A stretch of 59,258 nucleotides of DNA from Massilia glaciei (GTDB lineage: Bacteria; Pseudomonadota; Gammaproteobacteria; Burkholderiales; Burkholderiaceae_D), in NCBI RefSeq assembly GCF_003011895.2, contig NZ_PXWF02000182.1:1-59258 (forward strand), written 5' to 3'. The notes below the pieces were generated by a model. The model saw only the letters and a list, made by a program, of their open reading frames with translations. It was not told the origin of the DNA and did no database searches. Below are positions 34,473 to 42,755 of this stretch, in pieces (position 1 is the stretch's first letter; the number at the start of each line of letters is the position of its first letter). Both the position numbers and the translations under genes were made by a program.

Positions 34473-35975
34473 TCAGCTTGGCAGGAAGTTACCATGAAAA
34501 CAGTGCGGCGCGCGGTAGGGCAGCCGCGCCAGCGCCACCGGGCCGTCCTTGACGTGGGCCGCGTCGAACACCGTCAGCACCGTCTGCAGGCGGCCGCTGT
34601 CTTGCGCCACGCCGACGAGGTAGCCGTCGGTCTCCGAGCGCGCGTTGCGGCGCGGCACCAGCACGTGCTCCTCGACCTGCCAGCCGGCGTCGAAACGGTA
34701 GCTGTCGGCCTTGCCGCTGTCGGTGTCGACCAGGTTGACGGTGTTGAGGATGCGCCCGCCGTTGCCGCCGGCGCCGCCGGCGCTAAGCAGTGCGAGACGC
34801 CGGTGGCGCCGCGTCGCCACCTGCGGCATCACGCCCGGGAATTCGCTCGCGCCGAACAGGCGCGCCTCGCGCGCCGTGCCGGCCGCGTAGTCGAGCGTGA
34901 TCTGGGTCGCGCTGCTGCGTCCTGGAACCGGGGCGCGCTCGCCGCGCATGATGCCGCCCAGTTCGCCGAGCACGTCGCCCTCGTGCAGCACTGCGTCGAA
35001 GCGGGTCGTGGCGCCATCGTCGAAGGCGTTACCGAAGTGGAAAACCATGCGCGGGGGCAGTTCGAACACCCGGCGCAGCGTCAGCGTCGCCTTGTCCACC
35101 ACCACCACCCGCATCGGGCGCGCGCCGGCGCCGCTGCCGACCCACACGTGCTGGTCGAGGAAGCTCTTGGAGGCGTCGTTGCGGAACGTGTACGGCGGCA
35201 CCAGGAATATCAGGTGCTTGGCGCTGACGGCGAAGTCGTGCACCATCGTCAGGTCGGCGATGTTGACCATGCCGGCCGCCAGCACCGCGCCGGCGGCGCC
35301 GATGTGGTACAGCGCCAGCGTGTCGGTGCCGGGCAGGGCGCCGAAATTCCACAGGCTGCCGTCGGGGTCACGCTTGGGGTGGGCCGAGAACGGCATCGAC
35401 TTGAGGTCGTCGCGCCAGGTCTTGAGGCCGATCGTGGCCAGCGTGGCCGGGTCTAGCTCGGTGGCCGAGCCGCCTTCCCACAGTGCGTACAGGCGGCCGT
35501 TGAACGGCAGCAGGTTGGTGTTGGCCGCGTTGAGCGTGTCGTTCGACTTCATCGGGCTGCGGTCGATCTTGGTGCCGTAGGTCGAGTACAGGAAGCGGCC
35601 CGCCTTCGACTCTTCGGTGAATTTTTGGGTGCGCACGAAGCTGCCGCAGTGGCTCACCTTGCCGCCGCCGATCTGCCAGCGCTGGGCCATGCCGTCGCCG
35701 TCGAACCAGTGGTGGTAGCGCTCGCCGCCGAGCTCGAAGCGGCCCGGGCCGTTGCGGAAGAACACGCCGTCGAGGTCGGCTGGGAGGCGGCCGCGGACCG
35801 TCGCCGCGCCGGCCAGTTCGCCCTGGGTGTCGGCGTAGACCGCCAGCCGCGAGTCGCGTTTGAGTGCCGCGTGGAAGCTGGCGCGGGTGGCGGCGTCGGC
35901 CAGAGCGGCGCCAGGGGCGAGCCCGAGGGCGCCGAGGCCGATGCTGCTGCTGGCGAGGAAGTGGCGGCGGTCCAT
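34473..35975 (-). CDS. Exported carotenoid oxygenase (RPE65/CCD family)
   Basis: 500 residues. The N-terminus MDRRHFLASSSIGLGALGL has the shape of a Tat/Sec signal. The seven-bladed propeller family is clear: DGVFFRNGPGRFELGGERYH near the start, then four iron-ligand histidines in FSAHPKRDPDG, TMVHDFAVSAKH, RMVFHFGNAFDDG and the C-terminal PHCFHGNFLPS. The family cleaves carotenoids, apocarotenoids or stilbenes with Fe(II) and O2. GGAGG precedes the start. It is 13 nt after a DUF2141 gene and 17 nt before a LytS-like kinase. No carotenoid biosynthesis gene is in the window, so the substrate may be made elsewhere or be taken up. Confidence 0.92.
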   Translation of the reverse strand: MDRRHFLASSSIGLGALGLAPGAALADAATRASFHAALKRDSRLAVYADTQGELAGAATVRGRLPADLDGVFFRNGPGRFELGGERYHHWFDGDGMAQRWQIGGGKVSHCGSFVRTQKFTEESKAGRFLYSTYGTKIDRSPMKSNDTLNAANTNLLPFNGRLYALWEGGSATELDPATLATIGLKTWRDDLKSMPFSAHPKRDPDGSLWNFGALPGTDTLALYHIGAAGAVLAAGMVNIADLTMVHDFAVSAKHLIFLVPPYTFRNDASKSFLDQHVWVGSGAGARPMRVVVVDKATLTLRRVFELPPRMVFHFGNAFDDGATTRFDAVLHEGDVLGELGGIMRGERAPVPGRSSATQITLDYAAGTAREARLFGASEFPGVMPQVATRRHRRLALLSAGGAGGNGGRILNTVNLVDTDSGKADSYRFDAGWQVEEHVLVPRRNARSETDGYLVGVAQDSGRLQTVLTVFDAAHVKDGPVALARLPYRAPHCFHGNFLPS

Positions 35976-35988
35976 GGTAGGCCCTCCC

Positions 35989-36423
35989 TTATTTGAGCGA
36001 AACGCGCACGGTGCCGCCGGCCTCGGCCAGCGCGAACTTGGCCGCGTCGTAGCTCGGCGGGCCCATCTTGCCCATCGCGTTGTTGGAAAAGCCGTAGTCC
36101 TCGGTCGGGATGCCGATCATGTTCTTGTCCATTTTGCCGTTGCCGTTGGCGTCGTGGTAGACCGCGAACGCGTACTCGCCGGCGGGCAGGTTCTTGATCA
36201 CGACCACGTTGCTGCCGACGGCGGCGGGGGCGCCGCCGACGCCGGCCGGGGCGGCCTTGAGGAAGGTGCCCTCGGCATTGTAGACCGCCACCATCAGGTT
36301 GCCGGCGGCGCTCTTGACGTCGTCGACGTGGATGGTCAGGTCGGCGGCCGAGGCGAGGCCGCAGGTGGCGAGGGCGGCGCTGCAGAAGATGGTGCGGATA
36401 ATGTTGTGGATGCTGTGGTTCAT
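35989..36423 (-). CDS. DUF2141 secreted protein
   Basis: 144 residues. Sec signal to about residue 26 (CSAALATCGLASAAD). The mature part is the DUF2141 beta-sandwich: LTIHVDDVKSAAGNLMVAVY, KNLPAGEYAFAVYHDANGNG, MIGIPTEDYGFSNNAMGKMG. The DxNxNGxxD-like DANGNGKMD is typical of the family and may bind a metal. The function of DUF2141 is unknown, though it often neighbours carotenoid genes. GGAG precedes the ATG. It is the first gene of the probable DUF2141-oxygenase-kinase-regulator operon; its promoter must lie in 36424-36560. Confidence 0.88.
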   Translation of the reverse strand: MNHSIHNIIRTIFCSAALATCGLASAADLTIHVDDVKSAAGNLMVAVYNAEGTFLKAAPAGVGGAPAAVGSNVVVIKNLPAGEYAFAVYHDANGNGKMDKNMIGIPTEDYGFSNNAMGKMGPPSYDAAKFALAEAGGTVRVSLK

Positions 36424-36560
36424 GTGGGTCTCCGGGGGTTAAATGCACCACGTGTGCGGTGCGACGGAGTGAACTTTAATGCCGCTTGGCGCGGCCCGAT
36501 TGAGTTTGCGACGACTGCGCGCGCGCACGGCGCCAGTTGCATCCTGGAGGCGCGAAATGC

Positions 36561-36591
36561 AAAAGGGCGGCGCCGGAAAAGCGCGCCGCCC
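36561..36591 (-). terminator. Hairpin with T tract, minus strand
   Basis: A perfect 9-bp GC stem (36565-36573 with 36583-36591) is followed on the minus strand by TTTT (36561-36564). It lies between the end of the fatty acyl reductase gene and the start of the DUF2141 operon, which it would insulate. The rest of 36424-36931 contains no gene. Confidence 0.5.
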
Positions 36592-36716
36592 CCTCTCGGC
36601 GGGTCCTCGCATCCGCGCACTGCTGTCTGGAATAATATCCCTGACCTCCCACCGGTGCGAAAACTGATGTTGCCCGCAGCGGAAATCGCGCTACCGATCC
36701 TCGGCAATAAAAGACA

Positions 36717-36868
36717 CAACGTCATCCCCGCGAAAGCGGGGACCCATGCTGAGCTTGCCAATACGCGGAGTTCAAGCCTTCAGGACTGGGAACTGTATCG
36801 GTCCAAATTTTGGAAGGCGCATAACTGCACGCTCATAATGGGTCCCCGCTTTCGCGGGAATGACGTTG
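36717..36868. repeat. 152-bp inverted-repeat element (REP/MITE-like)
   Basis: The ends are inverted copies of each other: CAACGTCATCCCCGCGAAAG at 36717 and, on the opposite strand, CAACGTCATTCCCGCGAAAG ending at 36868; each arm also contains an internal GC hairpin. The core in between (about 80 bp) is noncoding. The right arm recurs alone at 43411-43453. Repeats with CGTCATTCCCGCGAAAGCGG are widespread intergenic elements in proteobacteria. Confidence 0.8.
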
Positions 36869-36931
36869 TTATTTTGAACGACGTTGCTTATTTTATCGAC
36901 GAGGAAGGATGACGGTTCGGCCAAACCGGCA

Positions 36932-38920
36932 TCAGAAATGCACCCCGCGCAGCAACTGCTGCATCGCGATCTGCTCCGAGCTCATCTGCGGCGCCTTCTT
37001 GCCGTCGCCGCCCTTGGCCGCGTCGGAGTCGGGGAACATGCGGAACGTGGTGTTGAGCACGATCTGGGCCACGCGCGGCATCAGCGCGTGCAGGACTTGG
37101 CCGAACACGCCCACGCGGGTGGCGATGCGCACCGGCTTGTAGACCACCGCCTCGGCGATCATGTCGGCCGCCTCCTCCGGCGCCAGCGTCGGCACGTTCT
37201 GGTAGATCTTGGTCGGGGCGATCATCGGGGTGCGCACCAGCGGCATGTTGATGGTCGTGAACTTGATGCCCACGTCGGACAGTTCCGACGATGCGCAGCG
37301 GGTCCAAGCCTCGAGCGCGGCCTTCGAGGCCACATACGCCGAGAAGCGCGGCGCGTTGGTCAGCACGCCGATCGACGAGATGTTGATGATCTGGCCGCGC
37401 TTTTGCGCGATCATCGACGGCAGCAGGCCCATGGTCAGGCGCAGGCAGCCGAAGTAGTTCAGCTGCATGGTGCGCTCGAAGTCGTGGAAGCGGTCGTAGC
37501 TGGCCTCGATCGCGCGCCGGATCGAGCGGCCCGCGTTGTTGACCAATACGTCGACCACCCCGTGGTTGGCCAGCAGCAGCTGCACGAAGCGGTCGCAGTC
37601 GGCCATGTCGGCGATGTCGGCCGGGTAGGTGATGCAGTCGAAGCCCTTGGCCTGGATCTCCTTTTTGGCTTCGAGCAGCTTGTCCTCGTCGCGCCCGCAA
37701 ATGATCGTGATCGCGCCCGCCTCGGCGAACTTGTGGGCCGCGGCCAGGCCGATGCCGGACGAGCCGCCCGTGATCAGGACGACCTTGCCGGCCACCGTGC
37801 CGCGCAGGGTGCGGTCGATGAACAGGTCGGGGTCGAGGTTGCGCTCCCAGTAATCCCAGATCGGGGCCGCGTATTTTTCGAGCGGCGGGCAACTGATGCC
37901 GCTGCCCTTGAGCGCGGCGGTCGCCTCGCGGCTGTCGAAGCGGGTCGGGTAGTTCACGAACGTCATCAGGTCGGGTGGCAGGCCCAGGTCCTTCATGAGC
38001 GCGTCGCGCACCCGGCGCACCGGCGTGAGCGACATGATGCCCTTCTTGACCGACTTTGGAATGAAGCCGAGCAGGGCGGCGTTGATGCGGATGCTCATGG
38101 TCGGCGCGTGGGCGGCGCGGCAGAACACATTGAGCACCTCGCCGACCCGCATCGGGTCCGGGTCGGTCAGGTGGAAGGCTTGGCCGTCGAGCTTTGGAAG
38201 GTGCGCGATGTGGTCCATCGCGTTGACCACGTAGTCGACCGGCACGATGTTGATGCGCCCGCCCTCGAGGCCGATGGTCGGCATCCATGGCGGCAGCAAC
38301 TGGCGGATGCGCTGGATCAGCTTGAAGAAATAGTAAGGGCCGTCGATCTTGTCCATCTCGCCGGTCTTGGAGTCGCCCACCACGAGGCCGGGGCGGTACA
38401 CGCGCCAGGCGCCGCGGGTTTCGACGCGCACGATTTTTTCGGACTCGTGCTTGGTGGCGAAGTAGGGGTGGTCGAGCCCCTCGGCCTCGTCGAACATGTC
38501 TTCGCGGAAGATCCCCTCGAACATGCCGGCGGCGGCGATCGAGCTCACATGGTGCAGGCAGCCGGCGCCGATGGCGTTGGCCAGTTCGACCGTGTTGCGC
38601 GTGCCTTCGACGTTGACGGCCATTTGCTCGTCGGCGTCGGCCATCATGTCGTAGATCGCGGCCAGGTGGAAGAAATGGTCGATCGTCTTGCTAAGCTTTT
38701 TGATGTCGTCCTTGGAGACGCCCAGCTTGGGCTGGCGCAGGTCGCCGAACACGGGGATGGCGCGCGCCTTGCTCACGCCCCAATACTCGAGCAACTCGGG
38801 CAGCTTGTCGCGGCTGGCCTCGCGCATGAGGAAGTAAACCACGCTGCCTTTGCGGGCCAACAGCTTCTTGACGAGCCGCTTGCCGATGAACCCAGTAGCT
38901 CCGGTGACAAAATACTGCAT
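36932..38920 (-). CDS. Two-domain fatty acyl reductase (fatty alcohol-forming)
   Basis: 662 residues, the length of the Marinobacter fatty acyl-CoA reductase FAR (about 661), which it matches along its whole length. The N-terminal extended-SDR domain has TGATGFIGKRLVKKLLAR, HHVSSIAAAGMFEGIFREDM and catalytic YFATKHESEK; the C-terminal SDR domain (from about residue 375) has LITGGSSGIGLAAAHKFAEA, NNAGRSIRRAIE, SSIGVLTNAPRFSAYVASK and INMPLVRTPMIAPTKIY. The family reduces acyl-CoA or acyl-ACP to the fatty alcohol with NADPH, the step feeding wax-ester synthesis. No wax synthase is in the window. It diverges from a PhaF-like phasin across 217 bp. GGGAGA precedes the start. Confidence 0.9.
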   Translation of the reverse strand: MQYFVTGATGFIGKRLVKKLLARKGSVVYFLMREASRDKLPELLEYWGVSKARAIPVFGDLRQPKLGVSKDDIKKLSKTIDHFFHLAAIYDMMADADEQMAVNVEGTRNTVELANAIGAGCLHHVSSIAAAGMFEGIFREDMFDEAEGLDHPYFATKHESEKIVRVETRGAWRVYRPGLVVGDSKTGEMDKIDGPYYFFKLIQRIRQLLPPWMPTIGLEGGRINIVPVDYVVNAMDHIAHLPKLDGQAFHLTDPDPMRVGEVLNVFCRAAHAPTMSIRINAALLGFIPKSVKKGIMSLTPVRRVRDALMKDLGLPPDLMTFVNYPTRFDSREATAALKGSGISCPPLEKYAAPIWDYWERNLDPDLFIDRTLRGTVAGKVVLITGGSSGIGLAAAHKFAEAGAITIICGRDEDKLLEAKKEIQAKGFDCITYPADIADMADCDRFVQLLLANHGVVDVLVNNAGRSIRRAIEASYDRFHDFERTMQLNYFGCLRLTMGLLPSMIAQKRGQIINISSIGVLTNAPRFSAYVASKAALEAWTRCASSELSDVGIKFTTINMPLVRTPMIAPTKIYQNVPTLAPEEAADMIAEAVVYKPVRIATRVGVFGQVLHALMPRVAQIVLNTTFRMFPDSDAAKGGDGKKAPQMSSEQIAMQQLLRGVHF

Positions 38921-39137
38921 CTTGATCTCCCTTTATTTTGGTTGTGCAAATCTATACGTCAAATTACAGAACAAGTGCTCGGTTTGCAAGAAGTCTTACG
39001 CACGATCTTCAAGCCCCGGTGTTATTTAGAAGCAGGTCTCTATCGTATTAGAACCCGATCTCTACTTTTGCCCTCTAGAATGGTCTCATCAAAAAAGGTT
39101 TTATTCAATTTCCGACTTACGATACTGGGAGCTAAAT

Positions 39138-39764
39138 ATGGTTAAGAAACTCAAGACACTGGCAAAAAACGAAGACAAACAATTGGCTAGCGCTGTTCGC
39201 ACCTCGGCTTCCCAGATCTGGCAGGCCGGCCTGGGCGCTTTCGCCAAGGCGCAGGAAGAAGGCGGCCGCGTGTTCAACAAGCTGGTCAAAGAAGGCACCG
39301 ACCTGCAAAAGCGCACCCGCATGATGGCCGAGGACAAAGTCTCGGAAGTGACCGACACGGTCAACAAGGTCGCCGACGGCGTGAGCAAGCAAGCCTCGGG
39401 TTCGTGGGACAAGCTCGAGCAAGTGTTCGAAGACCGCGTCGCTCGCGCCCTGGGCACGATCGGCGTGCCGACCCAAAAAGACATCCAGGCGCTGACCCGC
39501 CGCGTCGAGCAACTGAGCAAGGCCGTGTCCCAGATGACCGGCAAAAAAGAGCCGGTCGCCAAGGCAGCCAAGGCTGCGCCAAAAGCGGCCGCAAAGGCAG
39601 CGCCTAAGAAGGCAGCCGCCGTCAAAGCGCCAGCCAAGAAGGTCGCCGCCGCCAAGCCGGCCGCAGCCAAGCCAGCCGTGAAAAAAGCCGTTGTGCGCAA
39701 GCCGGCAGTCAAAAAAGTCGCCGCCGCCCCTGCAGCACCGGCAGCCGACACCAGCGCCGCGTAA
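39138..39764 (+). CDS. PhaF-like phasin with histone-like tail
   Basis: 208 residues. The N-terminal 130 residues are the amphipathic phasin helix region (SQIWQAGLGAFAKAQEEGGR, DKLEQVFEDRVARALGTIGV, KDIQALTRRVEQLSKAV). The C-terminal 75 residues are an Ala/Lys/Pro repeat tail (KAAPKAAAKAAPKKAA, KPAAAKPAVKKAVVRKPAVK) like histone H1. This architecture is that of Pseudomonas PhaF, which coats polyhydroxyalkanoate granules and tethers them to the nucleoid. It diverges from the fatty acyl reductase and is followed by its own terminator. GGGAG precedes the ATG. Confidence 0.9.
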   Translation: MVKKLKTLAKNEDKQLASAVRTSASQIWQAGLGAFAKAQEEGGRVFNKLVKEGTDLQKRTRMMAEDKVSEVTDTVNKVADGVSKQASGSWDKLEQVFEDRVARALGTIGVPTQKDIQALTRRVEQLSKAVSQMTGKKEPVAKAAKAAPKAAAKAAPKKAAAVKAPAKKVAAAKPAAAKPAVKKAVVRKPAVKKVAAAPAAPAADTSAA

Positions 39765-39846
39765 CAGCCGGCCTACCGTTTCCCCCAGTCTTCACCCCTG
39801 GCCTGTTCGCAGGCCAGGTCTGGGGGAGCCGGACAGACGCATGATT

Positions 39847-39877
39847 GGGGCTTGTGCGCTGCACAAGCCCCTTTTTT
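39847..39877 (+). terminator. Rho-independent terminator of the phasin gene
   Basis: Perfect 11-bp stem GGGGCTTGTGC/GCACAAGCCCC with a 3-nt loop (39847-39871), then six T (39872-39877). It insulates the phasin from the patatin gene. Confidence 0.92.
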
Positions 39878-39913
39878 ATACTGAATACTTATACTGAATA
39901 GAATCCGACTCCG

Positions 39914-41134
39914 ATGACGAAAGCCGCCCCCGCCAAACCCGCCCCACCGACTCCCCGGCCCAGCATCGGCCTGGCGCTGGCCGGCGGCGGCCCGCTGGCG
40001 GCGGTATACGAGATCGGGGCCCTGGCCGCGCTCGAGGAATCGATCGAGGGGCTCGACTTGAACGGCCTCGACATCTACGTCGGCATCAGCGCCGGCGGCA
40101 TCGTCGCCGCCGGGCTGGCCAACGGCATCACCCCGCGCCAGATGTGCCGCATGTTCATCGAGAGCGACGTCAAGCAGGCCCCGGGCACCAGCGCGCTCAA
40201 GCCCGAGATCCTGCTGCGCCCGGCCGGCGCCGAGTTCCGCAAGCGCCTCGCGCTCGTGCCCGGCCTGTTCGTCGAGTCGCTGTTCCACTACGCGCGCACG
40301 CGGCGCAGCCTGATCTCGTCGTTCGAGCGCTTCAAGGAGGCGCTGCCGGCCGGGATCATCTCGGGCGAGGGCATCCACAACTACCTCAAGGCGACCTTCG
40401 CGCTGCCCGGGCGCAGCAACGACTTCCGCAAGCTGCGCCGCAAGTTGGTGATCGTGGCCACCGATCTCGACACGGGCGAGGCGGTGCGCTTCGGCGAGGC
40501 GCCCTGGGACGCCATTCCGGTTTCGCTCGCGGTGCAGGCCAGCGCCGCGGTGCCGGGACTGTTCCCGCCGGTCGAGATCAAGGGCCACCACTTCGTCGAC
40601 GGCGCCGTGCGCAAGACCATGCACGCCTCGATCGCGCTCGAGCACGGCGCCAAGCTGCTGTTCTGCGTGAACCCGATCGTGGCCTACAACGCCAAGTTCC
40701 ACCACGACGCCGGCAAGCTGGCCGGCGGCGGCCTGCTCGACGTGCTGTCGCAGACGCTGCGCGCGATCCTGCACTCGCGCCTCGAGACCGGCATGGCCAG
40801 CTACGCGCGGCGCCACCCGGACGCCGACATCTTGCTGTTCCAGCCGAACCAGGACGACGCCGAGCTGTTCTTCACCAACATCTTCAGCTACTCGAACCGG
40901 CGCCGCATGTGCGAGCGCGCCTACCAGAACACGCGCCTGATGCTGCTCGAGCGCAGGGCCGAACTGGGGCCGAAGCTGGCGCGCCACGGCCTCAAGCTCA
41001 AGTTGTCGGTGCTGCGCGACACCAGCCTGACGCTGGTGCACGAGGAGGTGCCGCGCGGCGCGCTGGCGCGCCTGACGCACGCGCTCGACGACCTCGAACA
41101 CTGCCTCAAAGTGGCGCACTGGTCCAAGGAGTGA
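39914..41134 (+). CDS. Patatin-like phospholipase
   Basis: 406 residues. Glycine-rich oxyanion loop LALAGGGPLAAVYEIGAL, nucleophile elbow VGISAGGIVAAG (GxSxG Ser) and catalytic Asp in HHFVDGAVRKTM make a complete Ser-Asp dyad. There is no signal peptide; the N-terminus is a short Ala/Pro-rich lead. Patatins hydrolyse acyl esters in phospholipids or neutral lipids, and some associate with storage granules. Position between a phasin and a PhaD-like regulator makes a granule or membrane-lipid substrate plausible, but this is inference. The C-terminal 120 residues are helical and specific to this bacterial subgroup. Confidence 0.88.
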   Translation: MTKAAPAKPAPPTPRPSIGLALAGGGPLAAVYEIGALAALEESIEGLDLNGLDIYVGISAGGIVAAGLANGITPRQMCRMFIESDVKQAPGTSALKPEILLRPAGAEFRKRLALVPGLFVESLFHYARTRRSLISSFERFKEALPAGIISGEGIHNYLKATFALPGRSNDFRKLRRKLVIVATDLDTGEAVRFGEAPWDAIPVSLAVQASAAVPGLFPPVEIKGHHFVDGAVRKTMHASIALEHGAKLLFCVNPIVAYNAKFHHDAGKLAGGGLLDVLSQTLRAILHSRLETGMASYARRHPDADILLFQPNQDDAELFFTNIFSYSNRRRMCERAYQNTRLMLLERRAELGPKLARHGLKLKLSVLRDTSLTLVHEEVPRGALARLTHALDDLEHCLKVAHWSKE

Positions 41135-41186
41135 AGCGCGCGGCGGCGGCCTCCGGCGGCGCGCGCAAGGCGCCGCGGGGCCGTTG

Positions 41187-41215
41187 TTGATGCGTCAATC
41201 GCTAGGTGTTATGCT
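41187..41215 (+). promoter_or_regulatory. Candidate sigma-70 promoter for the TetR operon
   Basis: TTGATG (41187-41192) and TATGCT (41210-41215) are separated by 17 bp, 45 bp before the TetR ATG. The -35 overlaps TTGA-TGCG-TCAA, a short palindrome that could be an autoregulatory site. Confidence 0.45.
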
Positions 41216-41260
41216 TGGCGCTGAAATGCTCGATGCAGAAAAAAACAGAGGCCGCTCTTT

Positions 41261-41926
41261 ATGCTCCAAAAAGCTCCACGCCGTACCCGCGAACGCATCC
41301 TCGAATTGTCGCTTCGGCTGTTCAATGAATTCGGCGAACCCAACATCACGACCACCGTGATCGCCGAGGAGATGAATATCTCCCCCGGCAACCTGTACTA
41401 CCACTTCCGCAACAAGGACGACATCGTCAACTCGATCTTCGTCCAGTTCGAGGCCGAGATCGAGCGCATCCTGCAGGTGCCCGACGGGCGCCGCTCCAAC
41501 ATCGAGGACGTCTGGCTGTATTTGCACCTGATGTTCGAGCTGATTTGGCGCTACCGCTTTTTCTACCGCGACCTCAACGACCTGCTCTCGCGCAATCGCA
41601 AGCTCGAGCTGCACTTCAAGCTGATCCTCGCGCACAAGATCAAGGTCGCCAGGCAGCTGTGCGAGGACCTGCGCTCCGAACGCTCGCTCGAGGCGTCCGA
41701 GGCCGAGATCAACGCCATGGCCACCAACATGGTGGTCGTGGCCACCTATTGGCTGTCTTACGAATACGTGCGCAATCCGCGCAAATACACCGAGCAGCAG
41801 GCCATGGCCGACGCGCTCGCGCGCGGCTGCTACCAGGTGCTCTCGCTGGTCGGCCCCTACCTGCGCGGCGACACCCGCCTGCTGTTCGAAAAACTGTCCG
41901 AAGAATACCTAAAACAACTCAAGTAA
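41261..41926 (+). CDS. TetR-family regulator, PhaD-like
   Basis: 221 residues. The N-terminal HTH reads RERILELSLRLFNEFGEPNI then IAEEMNISPGNLYYHFRNKD, which resembles Pseudomonas PhaD more than generic TetR proteins; DVWLYLHLMFELIWRYRFFY and RDLNDLLSRN continue that likeness. PhaD regulates PHA synthesis and phasin genes in response to acyl metabolites. Here the regulated set may be the phasin, patatin and acyl reductase. AGAGG precedes the start. The last codons and stop are inside a 14-bp tandem repeat that runs to the next gene's ribosome-binding site. Confidence 0.85.
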   Translation: MLQKAPRRTRERILELSLRLFNEFGEPNITTTVIAEEMNISPGNLYYHFRNKDDIVNSIFVQFEAEIERILQVPDGRRSNIEDVWLYLHLMFELIWRYRFFYRDLNDLLSRNRKLELHFKLILAHKIKVARQLCEDLRSERSLEASEAEINAMATNMVVVATYWLSYEYVRNPRKYTEQQAMADALARGCYQVLSLVGPYLRGDTRLLFEKLSEEYLKQLK

Positions 41927-41969
41927 GACAACTTAAGTAAGACAACTCAAGTAAGACAACTAAAGTAAG
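41914..41969. repeat. 14-bp tandem repeat spanning a stop codon and reaching a ribosome-binding site
   Basis: Four copies of ACAACTCAAGTAAG (two with one substitution), exactly 41914-41969. The first copy contains the TAA that ends the TetR gene; the last joins GAG to form the TAAGGAG ribosome-binding site of the gene at 41979. Confidence 0.95.
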
Positions 41970-41978
41970 GAGAACCCG

Positions 41979-42755
41979 ATGGCCTGGACCAAATTTCCGT
42001 ACCCCGAAGACGGGTACGTCTACACCGCCGCCAGCGTCAAGAAAGCCTGGCCGCGCCTGCACGTGGGCGACGCCGAGCCGTTCCCCAAAAAGGCGGCGCT
42101 GGTCGACGCCTGGATCGCCTTCCACGCGGGGCAGTTCGAGGAGGCAGCCAAGCTTGGCCTGGCCGCCGGCCTCGACGGCTACGCGGTGGCGCACAAGGCC
42201 ACCTGCATCTACGCCAACTATCTCGAAAAGAACGAGAAGAAAAAACTGGCGATGTTCGAAGAGGTGGTCGAGCGCTGCGAGCGCCAGCAGGCCGAGCAGC
42301 CGGGCAATCCGGCCGGCTTCTACTGGCACGCGTACGCGCTGGGCCGCTACGCCCAGGGCATCTCGGTGGTCAAGGCGCTGGCGCAGGGCATCGCGCCCAA
42401 GGTGCGCGCGAGCCTCGACCAAACGATCGCGCTGGCGCCGGCCCATTCCGACGCCCACATCGCGCTCGGCGCCTTCCACGCCGAGATCATCGGCAGCGTC
42501 GGCGCCATGATCGGCGGCCTGACCTATGGCGTCAAAAAAGAGGAGGCGTACAAGAACTTCAAGAAGGCGATCGAACTGAACGCCGACACGGCGATCGGGC
42601 GCATCGAATACGCCAACGCGCTCGTCACGCTCGACGGCAACAAGAAGATGGCGGACGCGGTCAAGCTCTACCAGCTGGCCGCCGCGGTCGAACCGCAGGA
42701 CGCCATGGAGCGGCTCGACGTCGAGGCCGCGAAAGAAGAGCTGGAAGACGACTGA
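41979..42755 (+). CDS. TPR-like protein of unknown function
   Basis: 258 residues, helical, with repeat-like helix pairs: VDAWIAFHAGQFEEAAKLGL, YANYLEKNEKKKLAMFEEVV, AHSDAHIALGAFHAEIIG and AYKNFKKAIELNADTAIGRI. These fit a TPR-type scaffold similar to TRAP-transporter-associated TatT-like proteins, but no transporter is near. It has no signal peptide. An excellent AAGGAG precedes the ATG. It follows the PhaD-like gene and overlaps the LOG gene by one base (TGATG), so all three are likely cotranscribed. Confidence 0.75.
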   Translation: MAWTKFPYPEDGYVYTAASVKKAWPRLHVGDAEPFPKKAALVDAWIAFHAGQFEEAAKLGLAAGLDGYAVAHKATCIYANYLEKNEKKKLAMFEEVVERCERQQAEQPGNPAGFYWHAYALGRYAQGISVVKALAQGIAPKVRASLDQTIALAPAHSDAHIALGAFHAEIIGSVGAMIGGLTYGVKKEEAYKNFKKAIELNADTAIGRIEYANALVTLDGNKKMADAVKLYQLAAAVEPQDAMERLDVEAAKEELEDD

